Shown: positions 38,581 through 47,742, numbered from the stretch's first letter. The stretch is DNA of 64,000 nucleotides from an uncultured Eubacteriales bacterium (GCA_934597725.1 CAKTSK010000002.1:62001-126000), one strand, 5' to 3'. The notes: generated by a model not told the origin, from the letters alone. Program-made: numbers and translations.

Positions 38581-40428
38581 ATGGAAACCTTTGCATCCCT
38601 TGGGATCGCGGAACCCATTCTCTCCGCCCTGACCGACTACGGCTATGAACAGCCCACCGTGATCCAATCCAAAGCCATTCCCGCCGGCATCGACGGCCGG
38701 GACGTGCTGGGCAGCGCCCAGACCGGCACCGGCAAGACCTGTGCCTTTGGGGTGCCCATCCTCCAGCGGCTGGCCGCCCAAGGCCGGGGCCGGGCCATCC
38801 GCGCCCTCATCCTCACCCCCACCCGGGAGCTGGCCATCCAGATCGACGACAACCTGCGGGCCTATGGCAAGAACCTGCCCCTCACCGAGGCCGTCATCTT
38901 CGGCGGCGTGGGGCAGGCCCCCCAGGTGGAGCAGCTCAAGCGGGGCGTGGACATCCTCACCGCCACCCCCGGCCGCCTGCTGGACCTGTCCGGCCAGGGG
39001 CTGCTGGACCTGTCCCAGGTGGAGATCTTCGTCCTGGACGAGGCCGACCGGATGCTGGACATGGGCTTTATCCACGACGTGCGGCGGGTGATCCGCCTGC
39101 TGCCGGAGCAAAAGCAGACCATGTTCTTCTCCGCCACCCTGCCCCCGGAGATCCTGGAGCTGGTGGACACCCTGCTCCACGACCCGGTGAAGGTGGCCGC
39201 CGCGCCGGTCTCCTCCCCCGTAGAGCGCATCCGCCAGGAGGTCTGCCTGGTGGACCGGAAGAACAAGACCACCCTCCTGCTGGAGATCCTGCGCCAGGAG
39301 CAGGTGAAAAACGCCCTGGTCTTTACCCGCACCAAGCACGGGGCCAACAAGGTGGCCCGGGACCTCACCCGCCGGGGCGTGGCCGCTGCGGCCATCCACG
39401 GCAACAAGTCCCAGACCGCCCGGCAGGAGAGTTTGCGGAAATTCAAGGAAGGTCAGTTGCAGGTCCTGGTGGCCACGGACATCGCCGCCCGGGGCCTGGA
39501 CATCGAGGACCTGGCCTACGTCTTCAACTACAACCTCTCCGAGGTCCCCGAGACCTACATCCACCGCATCGGCCGGACCGCCCGGGCCGGGAAGGAGGGC
39601 ACCGCCATCTCCTTCTGCGACTACGGCGAGATGCCCATGCTCCGGGACATCGAAAAGCTGCTCAAGCAGCCCATCCCCCGGCGGGAGCACGGCTATCCCA
39701 TGGAGGTCTTTGAGGTCCCCACCAAGGACGCCAAGGGCCGCGTGGTGAACCCCGAGGACGCCGAGGCCCGGCAGGCCGCCCGGGAAAAGCACGCCCAGCA
39801 GAAAAAGCTGGCCGCCGAAAAGGCCGCCCAGCAGCCGGAGGCCCCTGCCGCCGAGGCATCCAGCCGCAAGCGCCGCCGGGGCAAGGCCCAGGAAGCCGCC
39901 GCCGTGCCGCCGGCACCGCCTGCGCCCGCTGCCAAGCCGGAAAAGACCCGCCGGACCTATCCCCACGGAAAACAGAACCTGGGGAACCTGGAGGACTTTC
40001 TGGCTTCCCAGCCCAGCGCGGAGGAGGTCTCCCTCTCTTTCCCCCACCGGGACCCCCTGGAGGGCGAGGTGATCATGGATGCCACCGCCCGGCTGCTCTC
40101 GGCCAAGCCGGTCTATCACTATTATAAGCCCACCGGTGACCAGGGCAAGCGCGGGAAAAACGCCCGCAAGAGCAAGCAGAAGCCCGCCGCCGAGGCCGCG
40201 CCCAAGGCCCAGAAGGCCCCCCAGGCAGCCCAGGCCGCCAAGGGCCGCAGCGCCCCCAAGAAGGGCGCGCCCGCCCCGGCCAAAAAGGCAGAAGCCAACC
40301 CGGCCCGCAGCCGCTCCAACCGCAGCCGGGGCCGCATCCCGCCCCGGCCGGAGCTGCCCAAGAGCCGCCAAAAGGACTCCACCGAGCAAAAAAGCCTCAT
40401 GAAGCCCTTCTATATCGACCATGACTGA
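38581..40428 (+). CDS. DEAD-box ATP-dependent RNA helicase (RhlE/CshA-like)
   Basis: A 615-residue helicase. Core motifs: Q motif GYEQPTVIQ, I AQTGTGKT (residues 46-53), Ib TPGR, II DEAD, III SAT, IV LVFTRT, V ARGLDIEDL, VI HRIGRTARAG. The C-terminal 220 residues are a low-complexity Ala/Lys/Arg/Pro tail (KKLAAEKAAQQPEAP..., later SRSNRSRGRIPPRP) that should bind RNA nonspecifically. It unwinds structured RNA in ribosome assembly or mRNA decay. It overlaps the next gene by 8 bases (ATGACTGA), coupling the two. Confidence 0.94.
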   Translation: METFASLGIAEPILSALTDYGYEQPTVIQSKAIPAGIDGRDVLGSAQTGTGKTCAFGVPILQRLAAQGRGRAIRALILTPTRELAIQIDDNLRAYGKNLPLTEAVIFGGVGQAPQVEQLKRGVDILTATPGRLLDLSGQGLLDLSQVEIFVLDEADRMLDMGFIHDVRRVIRLLPEQKQTMFFSATLPPEILELVDTLLHDPVKVAAAPVSSPVERIRQEVCLVDRKNKTTLLLEILRQEQVKNALVFTRTKHGANKVARDLTRRGVAAAAIHGNKSQTARQESLRKFKEGQLQVLVATDIAARGLDIEDLAYVFNYNLSEVPETYIHRIGRTARAGKEGTAISFCDYGEMPMLRDIEKLLKQPIPRREHGYPMEVFEVPTKDAKGRVVNPEDAEARQAAREKHAQQKKLAAEKAAQQPEAPAAEASSRKRRRGKAQEAAAVPPAPPAPAAKPEKTRRTYPHGKQNLGNLEDFLASQPSAEEVSLSFPHRDPLEGEVIMDATARLLSAKPVYHYYKPTGDQGKRGKNARKSKQKPAAEAAPKAQKAPQAAQAAKGRSAPKKGAPAPAKKAEANPARSRSNRSRGRIPPRPELPKSRQKDSTEQKSLMKPFYIDHD

Positions 40429-41404
40429 CCGCGCCCCCCGGCGCGGCCCCAATCGGCGCGCCGCCCCGACAGGACGCCGCTCCGCCCAGAGCGCCCGGTC
40501 CCAGAAACAGCGGCCACCGGCCAAGTCCTCCCGCCGCGCCCCGCCACCGCCGCCCCGGCGCGCGCCAGAAAAGCCGCCCCGGCGGCGGTGGGGCTGTCTG
40601 CCCCGGCTGCTGGCGGCGGTGCTGGTGCTGGCTGCGGCCGGCGGGTGGTTCTGGTGGCAGCAGAACGGGCTGTCCAGCGAGACCATCCCCGTGCCCAGCG
40701 CCCCCGACGGCTTTGCCGGCTACCGCATCGCCGTGATCTCTGACCTGCACGGCAAGCAGTTCGGGCCGGACAACGAGGACCTGGCCGACTACGTCCGCGG
40801 CCTGTCGCCCGACCTCATCGCCATTGTGGGGGACCTGGTCCATCAGCCCGACCAGCTGGCCATGGTCCCCGCCGTGGCCAAGGGGCTGGCCGCCATTGCC
40901 CCCACCTATTACGTCACCGGCAACCATGAGTGGGCCGCCAAGGTGGTCCCGGAGCTGGAGGACCTGCTCACCCGCTGCGGGGTCCATGTGCTCTCCAACG
41001 AGTATGTGATGCTCCGGGAGGGGGGCGACAAGCTGGCCCTGCTGGGGGCAGAGGACAGCAACGGCTACGCCGACCAGATGACCGTGGGCCAGCTGGCCGA
41101 CCAGGTCCGCCAGGAGCAGGGCCAGGTCTATACCATCCTGCTCAGCCACCGCAACAACCATGACGAGCAGTATCAGGACGCCCGGGTGGACCTGACCCTG
41201 GCCGGCCACGCCCACGGCGGCCTCATCCGCCTGCCGGGCACCGACGGGCTCATCGGCCCCAAGCGGGAGCTGTGGCCCGAGCACACCGCCGGGCTGTATG
41301 ACCTGACCTATGGGCAGATGGTGGTCTCCCGGGGGCTGGGCAACCAGTTCCCCTGCTTCCGGCTGTGGAACCGGCCGGATGTTCCTTTGGTGGTCCTGCA
41401 ATGA
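40421..41404 (+). CDS. Membrane-anchored YkuE-like metallophosphoesterase
   Basis: A 327-residue calcineurin-like phosphoesterase with a very basic, Pro/Arg-rich cytoplasmic N-terminus (about 60 residues, similar in character to the helicase tail) and one transmembrane helix (about 61-80). Dimetal motifs: ISDLHGKQFG, GDLVHQPD, GNHEW, and GHAHGG near residue 265. Substrate could be a phospholipid headgroup or UDP-type compound, as in YkuE/LpxH relatives. It overlaps the helicase gene and is translated from inside it. Confidence 0.9.
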   Translation: MTDRAPRRGPNRRAAPTGRRSAQSARSQKQRPPAKSSRRAPPPPPRRAPEKPPRRRWGCLPRLLAAVLVLAAAGGWFWWQQNGLSSETIPVPSAPDGFAGYRIAVISDLHGKQFGPDNEDLADYVRGLSPDLIAIVGDLVHQPDQLAMVPAVAKGLAAIAPTYYVTGNHEWAAKVVPELEDLLTRCGVHVLSNEYVMLREGGDKLALLGAEDSNGYADQMTVGQLADQVRQEQGQVYTILLSHRNNHDEQYQDARVDLTLAGHAHGGLIRLPGTDGLIGPKRELWPEHTAGLYDLTYGQMVVSRGLGNQFPCFRLWNRPDVPLVVLQ

Positions 41405-41442
41405 CCCTGTAATCCAGACAGAGAAAGAAGGCGTCCCCTTCC

Positions 41443-42174
41443 ATGAACACCAACCGCAAGCAATTCTCCCGGGGCCTCCGGGTGGGCATCCCCATCTCCC
41501 TGGGCTATCTGGCCGTGTCCTTCACCCTGGGCATCACCGCCAAGAACGCCGGTCTGAGCGCCCTCCAGGCCACCCTGACCAGCCTGCTGGTGAACGCCTC
41601 GGCGGGGCAGTACGCCGCCTTCACCGCCATGGCCGCCCAGAGCGGCTACCTGGAGATCGCCATTCTGGAGGCGGTGACCAACGCCCGGTACATCCTCATG
41701 TCCTGCGCCCTGAGCCAGAAGCTGCCCCCCAAGGGCAAGCTGTGGCAGCGGCTGGTCATCGGCTTCAACGTCAACGACGAGCTTTTCGGCATGGCCATTG
41801 CCGAGCCGGAGAAGCTCAACGCCTTTTACTACTTCGGCATGATGGCCGTGGCCATGCCCGGCTGGGCCTTGGGGACCTTCCTGGGCACCTCCGTGGGCAA
41901 CGTCCTGCCGGCCAGCGCCGTCAGCGCCCTGAGCGTGGGGCTGTACGGCATGTTCCTGGCCGTCATCGTCCCCGCCGCCAAAAAGAGCAAGATCATCCTG
42001 GGGGTGGTGGTGGTCTCCATGGCCGCCAGCTTTGCCCTGGAGAGCATTCCCCTCTTTGCCCAGGTGGCTTCCGGCACCCGGATCATTCTGCTCACCGTGG
42101 TCATCGCCGGCGGGGCGGCGCTGCTCTTCCCGGTGCAGGAAGAGGGAAAGGAGGAGGAAGCCTGTGGAACCTAA
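41443..42174 (+). CDS. azlC: AzlC-family branched-chain amino acid exporter subunit
   Basis: A 243-residue membrane protein of the AzlC family: GLRVGIPISLGYLAVSFTLGITAKNAGLS, then GQYAAFTAMAAQSGYLEIAILEAVTNARYILMS, hallmark family sequence. It forms the large subunit of a branched-chain amino acid (or analogue) exporter with AzlD. Its stop overlaps the azlD GTG by 11 bases. The AzlCD pair is often regulated by leucine-responsive proteins; none is next to it here. Confidence 0.93.
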   Translation: MNTNRKQFSRGLRVGIPISLGYLAVSFTLGITAKNAGLSALQATLTSLLVNASAGQYAAFTAMAAQSGYLEIAILEAVTNARYILMSCALSQKLPPKGKLWQRLVIGFNVNDELFGMAIAEPEKLNAFYYFGMMAVAMPGWALGTFLGTSVGNVLPASAVSALSVGLYGMFLAVIVPAAKKSKIILGVVVVSMAASFALESIPLFAQVASGTRIILLTVVIAGGAALLFPVQEEGKEEEACGT

Positions 42175-42469
42175 CGTCTACCTTTACATCGCCGTGGTGG
42201 CCGGGGTGACCTATCTCATCCGGGTCCTCCCCCTCACCCTCATCCGGCGGGAGATCAAAAACACCTTCCTGCGCTCCTTCCTCTACTACGTTCCCTATGT
42301 GACCCTGGCGGCTATGACCTTCCCCGCCATCCTCCACGCCACCGACAGCATCTGGTCGGGGCTGGCGGCGCTGGTGGTGGGGGCGCTGGTGGCCTGGTTC
42401 AGCGGCAACCTGTTCCTGGTGGCCGCCTCAGGCTGTGTCATTGTCTTTCTTGTGGAACTCATCTTATAA
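42164..42469 (+). CDS. azlD: AzlD-family small exporter subunit
   Basis: A 101-residue protein of the AzlD family with about four transmembrane segments: NVYLYIAVVAGVTYLIRVLPLTLIRREIKNTFLRSFLYYVPYVTLAAMTFPAIL, typical. Partner of AzlC. GTG start at 42164 with AGGAGGAGG upstream inside azlC; the longer frame from 42032 is only the azlC sequence in another phase. Two bases after its TAA the structured element copy B begins. Confidence 0.93.
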   Translation: MEPNVYLYIAVVAGVTYLIRVLPLTLIRREIKNTFLRSFLYYVPYVTLAAMTFPAILHATDSIWSGLAALVVGALVAWFSGNLFLVAASGCVIVFLVELIL

Positions 42470-42470
42470 G

Positions 42471-42640
42471 AATTTTGGGACCCGCTTCGCTGGGCTCCCA
42501 AAATTGGGGGAGGCAGCCCGAACCGCGCCTGGCGGAGCCAGGCACTCCCGGGCTGAGGGGAATTTTTGGGCCGGCGAAGCCGGCCCAAAAATGGATCTCA
42601 TTTTATTCCGCCGGCTGCGGCCGGCGGAAGTCTGCGACGC
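42471..42640 (-). repeat. Four-hairpin structured intergenic element, copy B
   Basis: Same element as 36413-36587 on the opposite strand. Plus-strand coordinates of stems: I AATTTTGGGA (42471-42480)/TCCCAAAATT (42496-42505); II CAGCCCG (42514-42520)/CGGGCTG (42549-42555) with inner GCCTGGC/GCCAGGC; III ATTTTTGGGCCGGC (42562-42575)/GCCGGCCCAAAAAT (42579-42592); IV TTCCGCCGGC (42606-42615)/GCCGGCGGAA (42620-42629). The end AAGTCTGCGACGC (42628-42640) is identical to copy A. Stem bases differ from copy A in both arms. Confidence 0.78.
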
Positions 42641-42812
42641 GTTGGAGGCGTTGTACCGGGACGGTTTTGTTGGCTGAACACAGCGGCTTCACCCGTTTTT
42701 TATGGAGACGCTTTGAGGCTTTCCTTGGCTGGTCTGCGACGGTTTGTTGGCAGATCAGTTCTGTTTTTTGTTTTTATCGGTTAATCTGCAACGCTTTTAG
42801 AAAGAGGGACCC
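42641..42812. other. Intergenic stretch between element B and mnmG
   Basis: About 170 bases with degenerate repetitions of the element's last box: TCTGCGACGCG, GGTCTGCGACGG (near 42732) and AATCTGCAACGC (near 42784). A short frame exists here, but I see no ribosome site or family match. No promoter with good boxes is seen. Confidence 0.35.
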
Positions 42813-44726
42813 ATGGACGAACATACCCTGCACGATATTCCTTCTTATGAGGCCGGCACCTATCAGGTGGCGGTGGTGGGGGCGGGCCATGCGGGCATCG
42901 AGGCTGCGCTGGCCTGTGCCCGGCTGGGGCTGAAGACCCTGTGCTTTACCATCAACCTGGACGCGGTGGGCAACATGCCCTGCAACCCCGCCATCGGCGG
43001 CACCGGCAAGGGCCATCTGGTCCGGGAGCTGGACGCCCTGGGGGGCGAGATGGGCAAGGCTGCTGACCGGGCCTGCATCCAATACCGGGTGCTCAACCGG
43101 GGCAAAGGCCCTGCCGTCCACTCCCTGCGGGCCCAGGCCGACCGGCGGGAGTATCAGAAGATCATGAAACACACCCTGGAACGCCAGGAAAACCTGTGGG
43201 TGAAGCAGGGGGAGGTCATCCGCCTGCTCACCGAGGAGAGCCGGGTGACCGGCGTGCAGACCGACACCGGCGCGGTGTACCGGGTCCAGGCCGTGGTGCT
43301 CTGCTCCGGGACCTACCTGGGGGGCAAGACCATCATCGGCCCGGTGGCCAAGTGGAGCGGCCCGGACGGCATGTTCGGGGCCAACCAGCTCACGGACAGC
43401 CTGCGCCAGGCGGGGCTTACCCTGCGCCGGTTCAAAACCGGCACGCCCCCCCGGGTGAACGCCCGCTCGGTGGACTTCTCCCGGCTGGAACGCCAGGACG
43501 GCGACGAGGATGCCCTGCCCTTCTCCTTTGAGAGCGAGAAGCCCGCCCCCAACCGGGTGTGCTGCTACATCACCTACACCAACGAACAGACCCACGCCAT
43601 CATCCGGGACAACCTGGACCGCTCCCCCCTCTTCGGCGGGATCATCGAGGGCGTCGGCCCCCGCTACTGCCCCTCCATCGAGGACAAGGTGGTCCGCTTT
43701 GCCGATAAGCCCCGGCACCAGCTTTTCCTGGAGCCTATGGGGCTGGACACGGAGGAGCTTTATATCCAGGGCTTTTCCTCCTCCCTGCCCGAGGACGTGC
43801 AGCTGGCCATGCTCCACACCCTGCCCGGCCTGGAGCAGGCGGAGATGACCCGCCCCGCCTATGCCATCGAATATGACTGCGTGGACCCCACCGAGCTGCT
43901 GCCCACCCTGGAACACAAAAAAGTGGCCGGCCTGTATGGGGCCGGGCAGTTCAACGGCTCCTCCGGCTATGAGGAGGCCGCCGTCCAGGGCTTTGTGGCC
44001 GGGGTCAACGCCGCCCGGAAGATCCTGGGCCAGCCCCCCTTCCTGCTGGACCGGAGCCAGGGGTACATCGGCGTGCTCATCGACGACCTGGTGACCAAGG
44101 GGACCAACGAGCCTTACCGGATGATGACCTCCCGCACGGAATACCGCCTGCTCCACCGCCAGGACAACGCCGACCAGCGGCTGTGTCCCCTGGGCTATGC
44201 CATCGGGCTGGTGAGCCAGGAGCGGTACGACCGGGTCCGGGAGAAATACGCCCGGGTGGACCGGGAGATCCACCGGCTGGAGCACAGCGGCGTGGCGGCC
44301 TCCCCGGCCCTGAACGCCCTGCTGGCGGAGAAGGGGGAGCCACCCGCCAAAAACAGCCTGCGGCTGGCCGACCTGCTCCGCCGCCCCCGGCTGACGTATG
44401 ACGACCTGGCCCCCCTGGACCCGGACCGCCCGGCGCTGGACCGGGCCGTGACCGAACAGGTGGAGATCTCCCTGAAATACGCCGGCTACATCGCCCGCCA
44501 GCAGCGGCAGGTGGAGGAGATGCGCCGGCTGGAACACAAGGCCCTGCCGCCGGACCTGGACTACGCCGCCCTGTCCGGCCTGCGCCTGGAGGCCCGGCAG
44601 AAGCTGGCCGCCATCCGCCCCCTGAACCTGGGGCAGGCCGGCCGGATCTCCGGGGTGTCCCCGGCAGACGTGGCCGCGCTGATGATCCACCTGGAACGAG
44701 ACCATTCCCCGGAGGAGAGACCATGA
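42813..44726 (+). CDS. mnmG: tRNA uridine 5-carboxymethylaminomethyl modification enzyme MnmG
   Basis: A 637-residue MnmG (GidA), full length. The FAD dinucleotide motif VVGAGHAGIEAALACARLG is at residues 20-40, followed by NMPCNPAIGGTGKGHLVRELDALGGEMG, Cys-containing VLNRGKGPAVHSLRAQADR, GTYLGG, and RFKTGTPPRV. With MnmE it builds cmnm5U34 in tRNAs for two-fold codon boxes. mnmE is not in this window. Interestingly, the s2U34 enzyme MnmA is encoded 0.9 kb downstream, so both halves of wobble modification are genetically close. AGAGGG precedes ATG 42813. Confidence 0.95.
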   Translation: MDEHTLHDIPSYEAGTYQVAVVGAGHAGIEAALACARLGLKTLCFTINLDAVGNMPCNPAIGGTGKGHLVRELDALGGEMGKAADRACIQYRVLNRGKGPAVHSLRAQADRREYQKIMKHTLERQENLWVKQGEVIRLLTEESRVTGVQTDTGAVYRVQAVVLCSGTYLGGKTIIGPVAKWSGPDGMFGANQLTDSLRQAGLTLRRFKTGTPPRVNARSVDFSRLERQDGDEDALPFSFESEKPAPNRVCCYITYTNEQTHAIIRDNLDRSPLFGGIIEGVGPRYCPSIEDKVVRFADKPRHQLFLEPMGLDTEELYIQGFSSSLPEDVQLAMLHTLPGLEQAEMTRPAYAIEYDCVDPTELLPTLEHKKVAGLYGAGQFNGSSGYEEAAVQGFVAGVNAARKILGQPPFLLDRSQGYIGVLIDDLVTKGTNEPYRMMTSRTEYRLLHRQDNADQRLCPLGYAIGLVSQERYDRVREKYARVDREIHRLEHSGVAASPALNALLAEKGEPPAKNSLRLADLLRRPRLTYDDLAPLDPDRPALDRAVTEQVEISLKYAGYIARQQRQVEEMRRLEHKALPPDLDYAALSGLRLEARQKLAAIRPLNLGQAGRISGVSPADVAALMIHLERDHSPEERP

Positions 44727-45637
44727 AACGAACCAACGTGATCGGAAACACCTGGGTCCTGGAAGGCCCTCAGCTGGTGGGGCTGTACCAGATCGACGAG
44801 ACCCGCTGCCTGCTCTTTGACCCCGGCAGCCACAAGCTGCTGCCCCAGGTGGAGGCCGCCCTGGCCGAGGCCGGCCTGACGCCGGTGGGGGTAGTCTGCA
44901 CCCACATGCACTACGACCACCACGAGAGCACCCGCTATTTTCGGGAGATCTACGGGGCGGTGTCCTGCCTGCCCCAGCTGGAGGCCGACATCGTCCGCAG
45001 CGAGGAGAGCCTGAAAAACCACCTCTTCAACTTCACCATGGGCATGATCCGCACCATTCCCCGGCTGCAAAACCTGGTCTGCCCGGTGGACCGGGTGATC
45101 CCCTTCGGGGAGACCACCGTGGACCTGTGCGGCGTCCCCCTGCAGATCGTCCGCACCCCGGGCCACTCCCCGGACCACATCTGCGTCATCACCCCCGACA
45201 ACGTGTGCTTTGCCGGGGACGCCCTCATGAGCCAGGACGTGCTGGAAACGGCCCAGATCCCCTTCGTCTTTGACATGGCAGACGACCTGCGGAGCAAGCA
45301 GCTGCTGGAGACCCTGTCCTGCGCGGCCTACATCCTCTGCCACAAGGGGGTGTGCTACGGCTCCATCGCCGAGCTGGCCCGGCGCAACGCCGACCACATC
45401 CGGGGCCAGCTGGCCGCCTGCGCCGCCCTGGTCACCGCGCCGATGACCTACAGCCAGTTCTACGCCGCCGTCATCACCACTATGGATTTGCCCGTGGGCC
45501 ATCCCGCCCGGGGACTGCATCTGGAACGGTATCTCCGGCCCTATGCGGAATATCTGATCGACAGCGGCGCAGTGGAGCTGGGCGAGCTGGACGGCGCGCC
45601 GGCCCTGCTGCCCAAGGAGCCTGCCCATGGACAATAA
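44723..45637 (+). CDS. Metallo-beta-lactamase-fold hydrolase (paralogue 1)
   Basis: A 304-residue MBL-fold protein. Metal ligands are clear: HxHxDH as THMHYDHHES near residue 60, then GHSPDH near 150, and GDALMSQD near 170. The start GNTWVLEGPQLVGLYQIDETRCLLFDPG is closely similar to the paralogue at 46708. Overlaps mnmG by ATGA and ends inside mnmA by 11 bases, so the genes form a coupled run. Substrate unknown; such clostridial MBL proteins are often called glyoxalase-II-like without evidence. Confidence 0.88.
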   Translation: MKRTNVIGNTWVLEGPQLVGLYQIDETRCLLFDPGSHKLLPQVEAALAEAGLTPVGVVCTHMHYDHHESTRYFREIYGAVSCLPQLEADIVRSEESLKNHLFNFTMGMIRTIPRLQNLVCPVDRVIPFGETTVDLCGVPLQIVRTPGHSPDHICVITPDNVCFAGDALMSQDVLETAQIPFVFDMADDLRSKQLLETLSCAAYILCHKGVCYGSIAELARRNADHIRGQLAACAALVTAPMTYSQFYAAVITTMDLPVGHPARGLHLERYLRPYAEYLIDSGAVELGELDGAPALLPKEPAHGQ

Positions 45638-46655
45638 GGCCGTGGTCCTGGGCCTGTCCGGCGGGGTGGACTCCGCCGTGGCCGCCCGCCTGCTGCAACA
45701 GGCGGGCTACACCGTCTACGGCCACTGGCTGGACATCGGCCTGGGCGGGCAGGAGGATGCCCGCCAGGTGGCGGAGGCCTTTTCCCTCCCCTTCTCGGTG
45801 GGAGACATCCGCCGGGAGCTGGAGACCCAGGTCATGGCCCCCTTTTGCCAGGACTATCTGGCCGGACGGACCCCCCTGCCCTGCGCCCGCTGCAACCCTG
45901 CCGTGAAGTTCCCCGCCCTGTTCCGGCGGGCGGAGGAGGTGGGCGCGGCCTTCGTGGCCACCGGGCACTACGCCCGCATCGCCCCCGGCCCCGACAGCCA
46001 GCCCCGCCTGTGCCGGGGCAAACACGCCAACGACCAGGCCTATCTGCTGGCCCGCCTGCCCCAGCCCTGGCTGTCCCGGCTGCGCTTTCCCCTGGGGGAC
46101 TATGAAAAGCCCCAGGTCCGGGAGCTGGCCCGCGCCTTCGGGCTGGCCGTGGCGGACAAGCCCGACAGCATGGAGATCTGCTTCATCCCCGACGGCGATT
46201 ACGCCGCCTGGCTGGAGACCCAGGGGACCGTTCCCCCGCCGGGGGACTTCGTGGACCGGGCAGGCCGCGTCCTGGGCCGCCACAAGGGCATCCACCACTA
46301 CACCCTGGGCCAGCGCCGGGGGCTGGGCATCCCCGCCGGGCACCGGCTGTTTGTGTCGGCGCTGCGGCCGGCGGAGCAGCAGGTGGTCCTCTCTGACGGG
46401 TCCGACCTGATGGCCGACCAGGTGTGGGGCGAGGACTGGAACGGGCTGGCCCCCCTGACCGAGGGGCAGGAGGTCACCGTCCGTCTGCGCCACTCCAAGA
46501 CGGAGACCCCCGCCCGGGTCTCCCTGACCCCGGCCCCCTGCCTGGAGCTGCTGGCCCCTGCCCGGGCGCCCACGCCGGGGCAGCTGGCGGTCCTCTACGA
46601 CGGGGACGTGCTGCTGGGCAGCTTTTGGATCACCGGCGCGCGGCGGCTCTCCTGA
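45627..46655 (+). CDS. mnmA: MnmA-like tRNA 2-thiouridylase
   Basis: A 342-residue PP-loop ATPase of the MnmA family that adds sulfur to U34 of tRNA. SGGVDS is the PP-loop (11-16), catalytic Cys in LPCARCNPAVKF (C89 of C-N-P), GHYARI, the second active Cys in MEICFIPDGDY, and GQRRGLGI later. The segment after GHWLDIGLGG is shorter than in classical MnmA, which usually has a Cys-containing stretch there. It may be a divergent or second copy. It lies between two MBL paralogues and starts inside the first. Confidence 0.88.
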   Translation: MDNKAVVLGLSGGVDSAVAARLLQQAGYTVYGHWLDIGLGGQEDARQVAEAFSLPFSVGDIRRELETQVMAPFCQDYLAGRTPLPCARCNPAVKFPALFRRAEEVGAAFVATGHYARIAPGPDSQPRLCRGKHANDQAYLLARLPQPWLSRLRFPLGDYEKPQVRELARAFGLAVADKPDSMEICFIPDGDYAAWLETQGTVPPPGDFVDRAGRVLGRHKGIHHYTLGQRRGLGIPAGHRLFVSALRPAEQQVVLSDGSDLMADQVWGEDWNGLAPLTEGQEVTVRLRHSKTETPARVSLTPAPCLELLAPARAPTPGQLAVLYDGDVLLGSFWITGARRLS

Positions 46656-46707
46656 CCCCGCCCCGCCGGCGCGGAATCTTTCGTTTGCCACAAAGGAGGC
46701 ATGTACC

Positions 46708-47667
46708 ATGGAACTGGAACAGGTCAAAGGAAACACCTGGGTCTTGAAAAGCTGGGAGCTCATCCCCTTTTACCGGCTGGATGACCACCGCTGCGTCCTG
46801 CTGGACACCGGGCTGGCCGAGCAGCGGGAGGACCTGGAGACCTCCCTGCGGGAAGCCGGTCTGACCCCCGCCGGCGCCATTTGCAGCCACGCCCACATCG
46901 ACCACATGGGCAACCTGGCCTATCTGAAAGAGACCTTCGGCACCCAGACGGCCCTGTCTCTGGGGGAGGCCGGCCACCAGATGTCCTATCTGGGGCTGAA
47001 CGTCACCAACTATCTGCTCTCGCCGGAGGATGTGGTGGCCTCGGCCTCCCTCCACGGCACCCCCTGTGTGGCCGACCGGATCATCCTGCCCGGGGAGGAG
47101 ACCATCTCCTTCTGCGGCGCAGACTTCGGCATCGTGCATACGCCGGGGCACACGGTGGATCACATCTGCATCCGCACCCCGGACAACGTGCTCTATCTGG
47201 GGGACGCCATGATGACCGGCCGCACCCTCCACCACGCCAAGTTCCCCTACGCCTTCTGCGTGCGGGACTATCTGGACTCCATGCGGAAGATGCGCTGGGA
47301 GCAGGCGGACAAGTTCATCGTGGCCCACTTCGGCATCTATGACGAGATCCTGCCCCTGGTGGACATGGAGGCCCGGTTCTTTGCCGAGCGCATGGAGGAC
47401 CTGCTGGACCTCATCGACGGCCCCACCACCCCCAAAAAGCTGGCCTCGGACATCTGCCGGACCTATCGCATCAACGCCAGAGACTTGCAGGATCTGTCCT
47501 ACTTTGAAGCCTCCAGCCAGTCCTACCTCCACTACCTGCGGGGGCTGGGCTACCTGGAAGCCTGCATCGAGGACAACCAGATCCTCTTCCGCCGCACCCC
47601 GGCCTCCTATGCCCGCCGGGCCCAGAAGACCCAGGCCGTGCTGCCCCAGACGGGCCAGTTCCGCTGA
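46708..47667 (+). CDS. Metallo-beta-lactamase-fold hydrolase (paralogue 2)
   Basis: A 319-residue MBL-fold protein, tandem paralogue of the 44723 gene. Start: KGNTWVLKSWELIPFYRLDDHRCVLLDTG; metal motifs SHAHIDHMGN, GHTVDH and GDAMMTG. AAGGAGG sits 8 bases ahead of ATG 46708. It flanks mnmA on the other side and ends the run. The pair's role is unknown; the C-terminal 70 residues (PKKLASDICRTYRINARDLQ...) are helical and could bind a partner. Confidence 0.88.
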   Translation: MELEQVKGNTWVLKSWELIPFYRLDDHRCVLLDTGLAEQREDLETSLREAGLTPAGAICSHAHIDHMGNLAYLKETFGTQTALSLGEAGHQMSYLGLNVTNYLLSPEDVVASASLHGTPCVADRIILPGEETISFCGADFGIVHTPGHTVDHICIRTPDNVLYLGDAMMTGRTLHHAKFPYAFCVRDYLDSMRKMRWEQADKFIVAHFGIYDEILPLVDMEARFFAERMEDLLDLIDGPTTPKKLASDICRTYRINARDLQDLSYFEASSQSYLHYLRGLGYLEACIEDNQILFRRTPASYARRAQKTQAVLPQTGQFR

Positions 47668-47675
47668 GCACGCCG

Positions 47676-47742
47676 CAAAAACGCGCCCCTCGTCCCGGCA
47701 CAAGCGATGCCTTGTGTCAGGACGAGGGGCGCGGTGTTTTTT
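47676..47742. terminator. Bidirectional terminator
   Basis: A 14-bp stem CGCGCCCCTCGTCC/GGACGAGGGGCGCG with an inner ACAAG/CTTGT hairpin and A/T runs on both flanks, between convergent genes. Confidence 0.85.

Noticed and set aside
37765..40686. Long antisense frame over the HD and DEAD-box genes
   Set aside because: Crosses gene boundaries and leader on the opposite strand; no start signals.
42475..42933. Reading frame through the structured element B and into mnmG
   Set aside because: Translation of hairpin sequence in an unrelated phase; overlaps the mnmG start; no ribosome site.
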